Assembly: GCA_937892225.1 (NCBI GenBank)
Contig: CALAUH010000222.1
Coordinates: 1 to 25,567, forward strand
DNA: 25,567 bases
Reading direction: 5' to 3'
Source of the DNA: an uncultured Treponema sp.
Lineage (GTDB): Bacteria > Spirochaetota > Spirochaetia > Treponematales > Treponemataceae
The position numbers and the translations under genes are program-made. Below, one piece after another: positions 7,386 to 15,097 of this stretch. Under the pieces are notes generated by a model. That model had not been told where the DNA came from and ran no database searches. It saw only the letters and a list, made by a program, of their open reading frames with translations. Numbering within the stretch: the stretch's first letter is position 1; each line of letters opens with the position of its first letter.

Positions 7386-9137
7386 TTAAATTCCAGTTCC
7401 TTTTTCTGAAATTTTCTTTTCTACGTATGAAACAAAATCTTCAAGTTTCATTGTTTCCTGTGGTTTTTGACTAGAGAAGCGGTAACGTACACAAACTGTA
7501 CCATCAGCTTTTTCTTTTTCTCCAACAACAAGAATATATGGAGTTCTGTGTTCCATAGAAATATTCTTGATTTTTGCCTTCATATTTTCATCACTAAGGT
7601 AAGCATTTGAGCGGATATCGTGTGCAATTAAAGTTTCATTAATCTGTTTTGCATAATCATCAAATTCAGATGAAACTGGAACAACTGCAACCTGTTCAAA
7701 AGCAAGCCATGTTGGGAAAGCTCCGGCAAAGTTTTCAATTAAAATACCTAAGAAGCGTTCAAAACTTCCCAATATTGCGCGGTGAAGCATAACTGGATGA
7801 TGTTTCTGGTTATCTGCACCAATATATGTAGCATCAAGACGTTCTGCAGAAGGAAGCTGATAGTCTACCTGAATTGTACCGCACTGCCATTCACGGCCGA
7901 TACAGTCATAAAGTTTAAATTCAAGTTTTGGACCATAGAAAGCACCTTCGCCAGGCTGGATTTCATAAGTTAATCCTGCTGAAGTACATGCATCTGCCAA
8001 AGCTTTTTCTGCACGTTCCCAAGTTGCCAAATCTCCAACGTGATCTTCTGGCATTGTTGAGAATTTTACTACAAGGTCATCAAAACCAAAGTCATGATAA
8101 ACATTTTTTAAAAGTTTACAGAATTTTGCTACTTCTGGACCAATCATTTCTTCTGTACAAAGAATATGTGCATCATCCTGAACGAATCCGCGAACACGCA
8201 TTACACCATGTAAAGTTCCAGATGGTTCATTACGAACATCGTGACCAAATTCAGCCAAACGAAGAGGTAAGTCTTTATATGAACGCTGACGGCTCTTGAA
8301 AATTTCCAAAGCTCCAGGACAGTTCATTGGTTTAATTGCAAACAAGCGTTTTTCAGATTCTGTAATGAACATATTCTGCTGGTAATGTCCCCAGTGACCA
8401 GAACGTTCCCACAAAGTACGTGGCATAATTGCAGGTGTATTAACTTCCTGGTATCCGTCACGGCGTACCATTTTGCGCATATAATCCTGCATTGTTGTAT
8501 AAATTGTCCATCCATTTGGATGCCAGAAAATCTGACCTGGGTCTTCTGGGTCTAAGTGGAATAAATCCATTTCTACACCAAGTTTACGATGGTCACGTTT
8601 TTCTGCTTCTTCCATCATTTTGATATAATCTTTAAGATCATTTGGTTTTGCAAAACAAACTGCATAAACACGAGTAAGCATCTGACGATTAGAATCACCA
8701 CGCCAGTAAGCACCGGCAACTTTTTCAAGTTTGAAAGCCTGTCCGTTAATTTCTTTTGTATTTGCAACGTGTGGACCACGACAAAGGTCTAAATAACCGT
8801 CCTGTTCGTAAGTTGTGATAGTAGCACCATCTTCCAAATCGTTAATAAGTTCTACCTTGTATGGTTCATCTGCAAAAAGTTTAAGAGCTTCTGCCTTAGA
8901 AACTTCTTTACGAACAAAATCATGATTTCCAGCTAAAATTTTGCGCATTTCTTTTTCTACAGCAGGAAAATCTGTTTCGGTGAATTTGGTGTCGGTTGGG
9001 AATTCAAAATCGTAGTAGAATCCGTTGTCGATTGCAGGACCAATTGCGATTTTTGTTCCAGGATAAAGATGTTTGATTGCCTCAGCCATTACGTGTGCGC
9101 ATGAGTGTCGAATGATTTGTAATTTTTCGTCAGCCAT
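7386..9137 (-). CDS. thrS: Threonyl-tRNA synthetase, form without TGS domain
   Basis: 583 residues; charges tRNA-Thr with threonine in the cytoplasm. The N-terminus starts directly in the editing domain (HSCAH with His11 and His15, CRGPH with Cys119 and His123), so the ~60-residue TGS domain seen in E. coli ThrS is absent. The class II catalytic core follows: motif 2 around LAEFGHDVRNEPSG, zinc ligands Cys273 (NCPG), His324 (DDAH) and His452 (MLHRA), and motif 3 from HRAILGSFERF. The anticodon-binding domain is at ~475-575. The start is supported by AAGGAG spaced 8 bases. No T-box is present in the short leader; a small hairpin (9180-9193) lies in it. A sigma-70-like promoter precedes the gene. 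Confidence 0.97.
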   Translation of the reverse strand: MADEKLQIIRHSCAHVMAEAIKHLYPGTKIAIGPAIDNGFYYDFEFPTDTKFTETDFPAVEKEMRKILAGNHDFVRKEVSKAEALKLFADEPYKVELINDLEDGATITTYEQDGYLDLCRGPHVANTKEINGQAFKLEKVAGAYWRGDSNRQMLTRVYAVCFAKPNDLKDYIKMMEEAEKRDHRKLGVEMDLFHLDPEDPGQIFWHPNGWTIYTTMQDYMRKMVRRDGYQEVNTPAIMPRTLWERSGHWGHYQQNMFITESEKRLFAIKPMNCPGALEIFKSRQRSYKDLPLRLAEFGHDVRNEPSGTLHGVMRVRGFVQDDAHILCTEEMIGPEVAKFCKLLKNVYHDFGFDDLVVKFSTMPEDHVGDLATWERAEKALADACTSAGLTYEIQPGEGAFYGPKLEFKLYDCIGREWQCGTIQVDYQLPSAERLDATYIGADNQKHHPVMLHRAILGSFERFLGILIENFAGAFPTWLAFEQVAVVPVSSEFDDYAKQINETLIAHDIRSNAYLSDENMKAKIKNISMEHRTPYILVVGEKEKADGTVCVRYRFSSQKPQETMKLEDFVSYVEKKISEKGTGI

Positions 9138-9206
9138 AATAATCTCCTTTTCTATATATATATGACACCAAATATTTAAACGGATAAATCCGTCTATAAT
9201 TATTTA

Positions 9207-9235
9207 ATTATAGTGAATTGTTGAGTTTAAGTGAA
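9207..9235 (-). promoter_or_regulatory. thrS promoter TTCACT-N17-TATAAT
   Basis: On the minus strand TTCACT (9235-9230) is followed after 17 bases by a perfect TATAAT (9212-9207). The start near 9200 leaves a leader of ~60 bases containing the hairpin ACGGAT/ATCCGT (9180-9193). The -10 box overlaps a 9-bp inverted repeat (9194-9202 with 9205-9213). Confidence 0.6.
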
Positions 9236-9263
9236 TAGCTATTAATAAAGTTAAACTATAAGA

Positions 9264-10451
9264 TTAATCAATCTTAAATTGAATAGTATTTCCATCAGGT
9301 AATGTTGCTTTATAATCACCTTTAAAACCTGATATTTCTGCAAAACCATAATTATCTGTTGTTATATTTCCGCTGGAATTCCATTCTTTATGAATTAAAT
9401 TATCTAATGCAATATAAGATGGTTTTAAACTATTATCTCTTCTTATAACACCACTTGGTGCATTTAACCAGGCTCCGTCACCAAAATCCCAGTTTGAAAT
9501 TGCAGTTACAAGAGGATGTTCTTCAAATAATAATTTATACATCTTTGTCAGTTCTTCTGCCTGGAAAGCTTCGTATTCAGGTGTAGCAGCATCATCTTCA
9601 TAATGTGCATCTTGTAAATCGATGATTTTTGGATCTACAGTTGGACCTGCAACAATAGTGTTTTCTGTAAAATGAATTGGTAATCCGAAATGTTCAAATC
9701 TGCTTAAAATTTCTTCGATTTTTTCTTTACCTAATACTCCGTGATGTTGATGAGTCTGTAATCCAATTGTATTAATTGGAACACCAGCATTTAGACATCC
9801 GTCTATTAATATTTCATAACTTTGAGAAAGATTAAAATCATTTATTAAAAAAGTTCCAGTTTGATTACATCTTTTGGCTGCTGCAAAAACTTCTTTACAA
9901 ATACCGACACGTCCTAAATCTTTACAGATTCTTGTAATTGCATTGTCATATTTATCATAAACAGGCATGATTACTACTTCGTTAATTACATCCCAGATAT
10001 CAATAATTCCTTTGAATTCAGATACTTCTCTGTGAATACGTTCAATTTGTTTTTTTAGAATTGTAGGATTGTCGTAATTCATTAACCATGGAACACAACC
10101 TGTATGCCAGCAAAGAGGATGTCCTTTTACAGTAACATTTTTTTCTTTTAAATATTTTGCTGCCTTCATTAATGTATCTGTATCAGGTTTACCTTCTTCT
10201 TTTTCAAATCCGCCCCAGTAAAAAGGAAGGGTAGCGTAATTAAAAAGATTAAGCCATATATCAGTTCTTTCTTTCCAGTTGGATTTATTTTCTTTATCAT
10301 TAAAAAGTTTTAAAAATTCAAAACCGCCACATCCAAATAAAAATTTATGATTAATAAGATTGTATTCAATTTTTGCATTTGTTAAGGGTTTTCCGTTTTT
10401 GTCTAAAAACTGTATTCTTTTTGTTGATTTTCTTTCTTCAATTTTGTTCAT
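9264..10451 (-). CDS. GH10 family endo-1,4-beta-xylanase, intracellular
   Basis: 395 residues. The GH10 barrel is clear: the N-terminal strand with HKFLFGCGGFE, the substrate-site motif KGHPLCWH (109-116), the acid/base in WDVINE (Glu158) and the likely nucleophile in HFTEN (Glu263). The nucleophile strand differs from the common ITELD form. The protein starts MNKIEERK with no signal peptide, so it should act in the cytoplasm on imported xylo-oligosaccharides. The last ~40 residues form a small beta segment (GFAEISGFKGDYKATL). It is transcribed divergently from a GH51 arabinofuranosidase across 166 bases, and the pair would degrade arabinoxylan fragments. An AGGAA lies 8 bases before the ATG. 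Confidence 0.9.
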   Translation of the reverse strand: MNKIEERKSTKRIQFLDKNGKPLTNAKIEYNLINHKFLFGCGGFEFLKLFNDKENKSNWKERTDIWLNLFNYATLPFYWGGFEKEEGKPDTDTLMKAAKYLKEKNVTVKGHPLCWHTGCVPWLMNYDNPTILKKQIERIHREVSEFKGIIDIWDVINEVVIMPVYDKYDNAITRICKDLGRVGICKEVFAAAKRCNQTGTFLINDFNLSQSYEILIDGCLNAGVPINTIGLQTHQHHGVLGKEKIEEILSRFEHFGLPIHFTENTIVAGPTVDPKIIDLQDAHYEDDAATPEYEAFQAEELTKMYKLLFEEHPLVTAISNWDFGDGAWLNAPSGVIRRDNSLKPSYIALDNLIHKEWNSSGNITTDNYGFAEISGFKGDYKATLPDGNTIQFKID

Positions 10452-10581
10452 ATAAATTCCTTTATAAAAATATATTTTTATGATATCAAATGTTTTTTAT
10501 AAAAATTGTATAAATCTATAAATTAAAAGAAAGAAGTTATTAATATAAGCACAATTTGCTATCATTATTTTTTTAATATAG

Positions 10582-10587
10582 TATAAT
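10582..10587 (+). promoter_or_regulatory. -10 box (TATAAT) upstream of the arabinofuranosidase gene
   Basis: A perfect TATAAT lies 30 bases before the ATG at 10618. The -35 region is poor: TTGCTA at 10556-10561 is 20 bases away. The rest of the 166-base divergent region is AT-rich, and I could not assign a convincing promoter for the GH10 gene on the other strand. Confidence 0.45.
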
Positions 10588-10617
10588 TAATTATTCTTTA
10601 TAAATCAGGAAATTATT

Positions 10618-12210
10618 ATGAGTAAATCTAGAATCACTGTTCATCCGGAATTTAAAATCGGTCAAATTTCAAATCGTCTTTTTTCAGCATTTTTAGAACC
10701 TATTGGAAATATGGTAAATGGTTTTATGTATAATCCAAAACATCCTTCTGCCGATGAACAGGGGTTTAGAACTGATGTAATCAATATGTTAAAATCATCT
10801 AATCTGCCTGCATGTCGTTTACCAGGTGGAAATTTTGTTTCTGCATGGCAATGGAAAGATTCAATCGGCCCAAAAGAAAATAGAAAAAAACATCTTGATC
10901 CTGCATGGTATCAGTACATTCCAAATGATGTTGGACATGATGAATATTTACAATGGGCAGAAAAAATAGGAACTTCTCCAATATATACATTAAATTTTGG
11001 AACTGGAAATCTTCAAGATGCAATGGATTGTGTAGAATATACAAATCATCCTGGTGGAACTTACTGGTCAGATTTGAGAATAAAAAACGGACATAAAAAA
11101 CCATATGGTTTAAAAACATGGTGTCTTGGAAATGAAATGGACGGTCACTGGCAGCTTGGTTCATGGGAAAAAAATCCAGAAGGATATGGAACTTTGTGTC
11201 ATGAAGCTTCTAAAGCATTAAAATGGATTGATTCAACTATAGAAACAGTTGCCTGTGCTTCTTCTGCATCATTTATGGATCATTATCCTGAATGGGAAGC
11301 AAAAGTAATGGATAAATGTTACGATACAGTAGATTATCTTGCATTACATCATTATCATTCTGCAAAACCAGGTGATGTACTTTCTCTTTTGGGCGGCTCT
11401 CTTTATTATGAAGATTTTATTAATACAGAAGTTGCTATGCTTGATTATATTCAGGCAAAACACAGATCTCCTAAAAAAGTAAATATTTCTTTTGATGAAT
11501 ATGGTGCTTTTTACAGACCGTTTAGTCCTTTAAATCCTGGTTACGGTCCTTATAACATGGCGCGAAGTCATTACAAATTTGATCCAGAAAGACAATATGT
11601 TTTACATGATCCAGATAATATGCCGGATAGAGTTTTTCCTGGTGGAGATATGCTTCATTTGTTATCAATGGCTTCTATTCAACTTGCATTATTGCGTCAT
11701 GCTGATAGAGTTAAAATCGGTTGTATGACAAATGGTCTTGGTGCTCTTTGTGCTTCCAGTCATGACAATGTATGGAACTGTGCATCTCGTTATGCTTATA
11801 TGCAGTTACTTGAATATGCAAATGGAACTTCAATGCAGGTGAGTGTAGATTGTCCGACTTTTGATATGCCTGGCTATGCAATTGATGATACATCTCAATA
11901 TACTGGTAAAAATGATGTAAATTATCTAGACACAGCATGTGCATGGAATAAAGAAAAAAATACACTTTCTGTTTTTGTAATTAATAGAAATCCTGAAGAA
12001 GAATATCCTTTAGATTTAGATATAAGAGGATTTGAAGGATATACAAAAGTAACACATAAAGAAATGTATGATAAAGATCTTGAAAAGAAAAGTGAATATG
12101 GACAAGACTGGGCTGAACCATTTGATAATAAAAATATAGTTTTAGAAAAGGGAATTGCTACAACTAAAATTAAACCACTTTCCTGGAACGTTATTATTTT
12201 TACAAAATAA
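10618..12210 (+). CDS. GH51 family alpha-L-arabinofuranosidase
   Basis: 530 residues; releases L-arabinose side chains from arabinoxylan or arabinan oligosaccharides. GH51 hallmarks are RLPGGNFVSAW (67-77), the acid/base in WCLGNEMDG (Glu173), HHYH (244-247) and the nucleophile in SFDEYGAFY (Glu294). The C-terminal beta-sandwich covers ~390-530. The length fits the family (~500). There is no signal peptide, so the enzyme is cytoplasmic like the adjacent GH10 xylanase. The start is supported by AGGA 9 bases upstream. The Hsp33 gene follows after 36 bases, possibly by read-through. Confidence 0.95.
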   Translation: MSKSRITVHPEFKIGQISNRLFSAFLEPIGNMVNGFMYNPKHPSADEQGFRTDVINMLKSSNLPACRLPGGNFVSAWQWKDSIGPKENRKKHLDPAWYQYIPNDVGHDEYLQWAEKIGTSPIYTLNFGTGNLQDAMDCVEYTNHPGGTYWSDLRIKNGHKKPYGLKTWCLGNEMDGHWQLGSWEKNPEGYGTLCHEASKALKWIDSTIETVACASSASFMDHYPEWEAKVMDKCYDTVDYLALHHYHSAKPGDVLSLLGGSLYYEDFINTEVAMLDYIQAKHRSPKKVNISFDEYGAFYRPFSPLNPGYGPYNMARSHYKFDPERQYVLHDPDNMPDRVFPGGDMLHLLSMASIQLALLRHADRVKIGCMTNGLGALCASSHDNVWNCASRYAYMQLLEYANGTSMQVSVDCPTFDMPGYAIDDTSQYTGKNDVNYLDTACAWNKEKNTLSVFVINRNPEEEYPLDLDIRGFEGYTKVTHKEMYDKDLEKKSEYGQDWAEPFDNKNIVLEKGIATTKIKPLSWNVIIFTK

Positions 12211-12246
12211 CTGTTTTTTTTTAAGATTTTACATTATATTATTTAT

Positions 12247-13215
12247 ATGTTAAAAGCAGATATAAAAGATAATGAATTAAAAGAATTTATTAATTCTCTT
12301 GAAGAAGATAAATTACATATTTTTACAATGGCAGAAGGACGTGTTCGTGGTGCACTCTTTCATGGTACACGTTTTGTAAATCAAATTCGTGCTCAGCATA
12401 ATTTAGGAATATTAGAAACCTATATTTTAGGACAGGCTTGTTTATGTAGTGCTTTAACAATTCCTATGATGAAAGATGAAGAGCATACAAACATCAAGTA
12501 CGAAGGTTCTGGTCCAGAAAACGGTTATTCTGTAGAAGCTGATTCTTCAGGCTATGTTCGTGGTTTTTTATATAATGATAGTATTCCAGTTACAAAACCA
12601 TTAGAAGACTGGGATTTATCATCATTTTTAGGTAACGGAACAATTACTTTTTCTCGAGTTCATAAAGATGATAAATATCCTCAAAATTCAACTGTAGAAG
12701 TAGATGGTGAAAATATTGCAAAGGATTTTGCTACTTATTTTGCACAGTCAGAACAAATAAATACTGCTTTTAATTCAAGCATTCAATTTGATAAAAAGGG
12801 CAGGGTAATCGGTGCTGGTGCAATGTATCTTCAGATTATGCCAAAAACTGGTGGAACTGCAAAATTAGGCAGCCAGGTAGACAGTCATGTAGAAGAATCA
12901 TATGATGATGAAATTCTTTTACAAAAAATCGAAAATGCATTTAAAGCATGTCCAAGTATTGGTTTACTGTATAGTGAAAAAGAAGTTGATTCTCAAGATA
13001 TAATAATTGGATTATTTAGAGAATTCAAACCTCTTATAACAATTTCAAGAGATATTATTTATGATTGTCCTTGTAATGAACAATTTTATTTAAATTATTT
13101 GCAAAGATTACCAAAGGACCAGATCCAGGATATTAAAAAGAATGGACCTGATCCAGTGGAAATTATCTGCAGAAATTGTGGAAGTATTTATCATATTCCT
13201 GTAGATAAGATTTAA
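12247..13215 (+). CDS. hslO: Hsp33 redox-regulated chaperonin
   Basis: 322 residues. Hsp33 is a cytoplasmic holdase that becomes active when oxidants release zinc from four C-terminal cysteines. All four are present in the expected arrangement: CPC (Cys274, Cys276) and CRNC (Cys308, Cys311). The N-terminal domain shows AEGRVRGA and the middle shows GAGAMYLQIMP. The length is slightly above the usual ~290. No Shine-Dalgarno sequence is visible before the ATG at 12247, unusual for this window, and the region upstream is only 36 bases after the GH51 stop. The gene ends 2 bases from the stop of the convergent ABC transporter gene, with no terminator between them. Confidence 0.95.
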   Translation: MLKADIKDNELKEFINSLEEDKLHIFTMAEGRVRGALFHGTRFVNQIRAQHNLGILETYILGQACLCSALTIPMMKDEEHTNIKYEGSGPENGYSVEADSSGYVRGFLYNDSIPVTKPLEDWDLSSFLGNGTITFSRVHKDDKYPQNSTVEVDGENIAKDFATYFAQSEQINTAFNSSIQFDKKGRVIGAGAMYLQIMPKTGGTAKLGSQVDSHVEESYDDEILLQKIENAFKACPSIGLLYSEKEVDSQDIIIGLFREFKPLITISRDIIYDCPCNEQFYLNYLQRLPKDQIQDIKKNGPDPVEIICRNCGSIYHIPVDKI

Positions 13216-13217
13216 TC

Positions 13218-14981
13218 TTACGCAAACTGTGCCTGGCGTAATTTGTAATATTCCCCTTTCTTTTCCATTAATTCTTTTGGAGTTCCGCTTTCTATAATTC
13301 CACCTTTGTCGATTACAAAAATGCGGTCGGCATTCTGGATTGTAGAAAGTCGGTGGGCAATTACAAAACTTGTGCGGCCTTTGAGCATGTTTGCAATTCC
13401 TGCCTGAACCTGTAATTCAGTTTTTGTATCAATGCTGGAAGTTGCTTCATCCAAAATTAAAATTCGTGGATTTGAAAGCATTGTTCGCGCGAATGCCACA
13501 AGCTGTCTCTGACCGTTTGAAAGTTCGCCCCCTCGCGCTGTCAGTTTTGTATCATATCCGTTTTCCAAATTTTTAATAAAGTCATCAGCATGAACTGCTT
13601 TTGCTGCGGCAATCATTTCTTCTTCGGTTGCATCCAGTTTTCCGTACATAATGTTGTCGCGGATTGTACCACTGAAAATGTAATTATCCTGAGTCATAAT
13701 TCCCATCTGGGTACGCAAACTTTCCAAATCAACACTGCGGATATCTGTACCGTCAATCTTAATTGCACCAGCTTTAATATCATAAAAACGGCTTACAAGA
13801 TTTACGATTGTCGATTTACCAGCTCCAGTAGGACCAACCAAAGCAATTGTTTCTCCGGCTTTTACCGAAAAATCAACATTTTTAAGAACATCAACATCAG
13901 CAATATAACCAAAAGTTACCTGTTCAAAATCAACATTTCCAGTGATTGCAGGCATTTTTGGTGCGTCTTTTGGACTTACAACTGTAGCTTTATTATCAAT
14001 AATTTCAAAAATACGTTCTGCACCACTTGCCGCATTTACAAGCTGATTATAAAAGTTACTTAAGTTCATAATCGGCTGCCAGAACATTCCTACGTAACTT
14101 CCAAATGCAATGTATGTACCGATTGAAACATTATCAATTCCAAGAATTTTAATTCCCACAAGATAAAGTGCCATTGTTCCAATACTCCAGCAAAGGTCAA
14201 TCCATGAACCAAAACCGTCACACCATCTTACAGCACGGATAAATTCTTTACGGTCATCCCAGACTAAATCCTGGAAAGTTTTGTAAGTTTCATCTTCGGC
14301 ACGGAAACTCTGGATAATTTTAATTCCAGATAAATCTTCATTGATAAAAGCAGTTACATTTGAAGATTTCTGTCTCTTTTTTCGCCAGTGTTTTTCTGCC
14401 ATCACGGAAATTAGGAAAACGCCTGCAATTAAAAATGGCAAACTGCACAAAGCGGCGAGGGCTAATTTCCAGTTTTTTACAAACATAATTACCATTACGG
14501 CAACAACTGTTACAAGATTTGGAATCAAAGTTGTAATTGCGTTTTCGATAATGTCTTTAAGCGAGTTTGTATCTCCGACAATTCGCGCAAGAATTTTACC
14601 GCTTGGACGTGAATCAAAAAATGCTAAATCAAGTCCCTGAATATGATCGTATAATTCCTGTCGTAAATCCTGAATAACTTTATTACTTGTTTTTGCCATT
14701 AAATACATACGGATTTTTATGGCAGTTACGGCAATCAGGTTGATTACAGCACCAATTATTACAATCCGGATTAATCCTGGAAGGTCTTTTGGGATAATAT
14801 ATCTATCAATTGCCCGTTCATTTAAAAGCGGGTTTACTAAATCTACAATTGTTCCAATTGCCATAAGTCCAAATACAATTGCAATTCGTCCTTTGTATTT
14901 AAACAGATATTTGAACAATCGTGGCATGGTAGAGAATTTTGACTGTTTCTCTGTGTTTTCATCTATTTTATAACCGTTCAT
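13218..14981 (-). CDS. ABC exporter half-transporter, subunit with catalytic glutamate
   Basis: 587 residues. An N-terminal ABC transmembrane domain (~25-325, six hydrophobic segments) is fused to an ATPase domain (~350-587). Visible motifs are Walker A GPTGAGKST (383-391), signature LSNGQ (487-491, one change from LSGGQ), Walker B LILDEATSS with catalytic Glu512, and H-loop His543. It follows a second half-transporter on the same strand. Because this subunit keeps the catalytic glutamate but has a weak signature, while its neighbour has the reverse, the two should pair as a heterodimeric multidrug- or lipid-type exporter of the BmrCD/TM287-288 kind. The substrate cannot be told. AAGGAAA precedes the ATG. 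Confidence 0.92.
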   Translation of the reverse strand: MNGYKIDENTEKQSKFSTMPRLFKYLFKYKGRIAIVFGLMAIGTIVDLVNPLLNERAIDRYIIPKDLPGLIRIVIIGAVINLIAVTAIKIRMYLMAKTSNKVIQDLRQELYDHIQGLDLAFFDSRPSGKILARIVGDTNSLKDIIENAITTLIPNLVTVVAVMVIMFVKNWKLALAALCSLPFLIAGVFLISVMAEKHWRKKRQKSSNVTAFINEDLSGIKIIQSFRAEDETYKTFQDLVWDDRKEFIRAVRWCDGFGSWIDLCWSIGTMALYLVGIKILGIDNVSIGTYIAFGSYVGMFWQPIMNLSNFYNQLVNAASGAERIFEIIDNKATVVSPKDAPKMPAITGNVDFEQVTFGYIADVDVLKNVDFSVKAGETIALVGPTGAGKSTIVNLVSRFYDIKAGAIKIDGTDIRSVDLESLRTQMGIMTQDNYIFSGTIRDNIMYGKLDATEEEMIAAAKAVHADDFIKNLENGYDTKLTARGGELSNGQRQLVAFARTMLSNPRILILDEATSSIDTKTELQVQAGIANMLKGRTSFVIAHRLSTIQNADRIFVIDKGGIIESGTPKELMEKKGEYYKLRQAQFA

Positions 14982-15005
14982 TTTATTTCCTTTTATATAA
15001 GTGTG

Positions 15006-15070
15006 TGGTGGTTGAGCTTGTCGAAACCACCAAAGAATGGGGGCATTTCGACAGGCTCAATGCCCCCATT
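15006..15070. repeat. Pair of opposed hairpins with conserved loop and divergent stems
   Basis: Hairpin 1 (15006-15032) has an 8-bp stem TGGTGGTT/AACCACCA around the loop GAGCTTGTCGA. Hairpin 2 (15036-15070) has a 12-bp stem AATGGGGGCATT/AATGCCCCCATT around TCGACAGGCTC, which is the complement of GAGCCTGTCGA. The loops therefore match in opposite orientation with one change, while the stems are unrelated but each self-complementary. A T-tract follows hairpin 2 on the plus strand. The pair fills the 116 bases between the two ABC genes. It may be a REP-like element; on the operon strand it is not a normal terminator. Confidence 0.75.
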
Positions 15071-15097
15071 TTTTTGTCAATGACCCCAATTTCTTTA

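Noticed and set aside
7928..8299. 123-codon plus-strand frame inside thrS
   Set aside because: Antisense to the highly conserved ThrS core; its His/Leu-rich composition is typical of a shadow frame.
9138..9206. T-box riboswitch in the thrS leader
   Set aside because: The leader is only ~60 bases and lacks the T-box sequence and antiterminator.
13590..14063. 157-codon plus-strand frame within the ABC transporter gene
   Set aside because: Antisense to the conserved ATPase domain; composition rich in Asn, Cys, Ile and no start signals.
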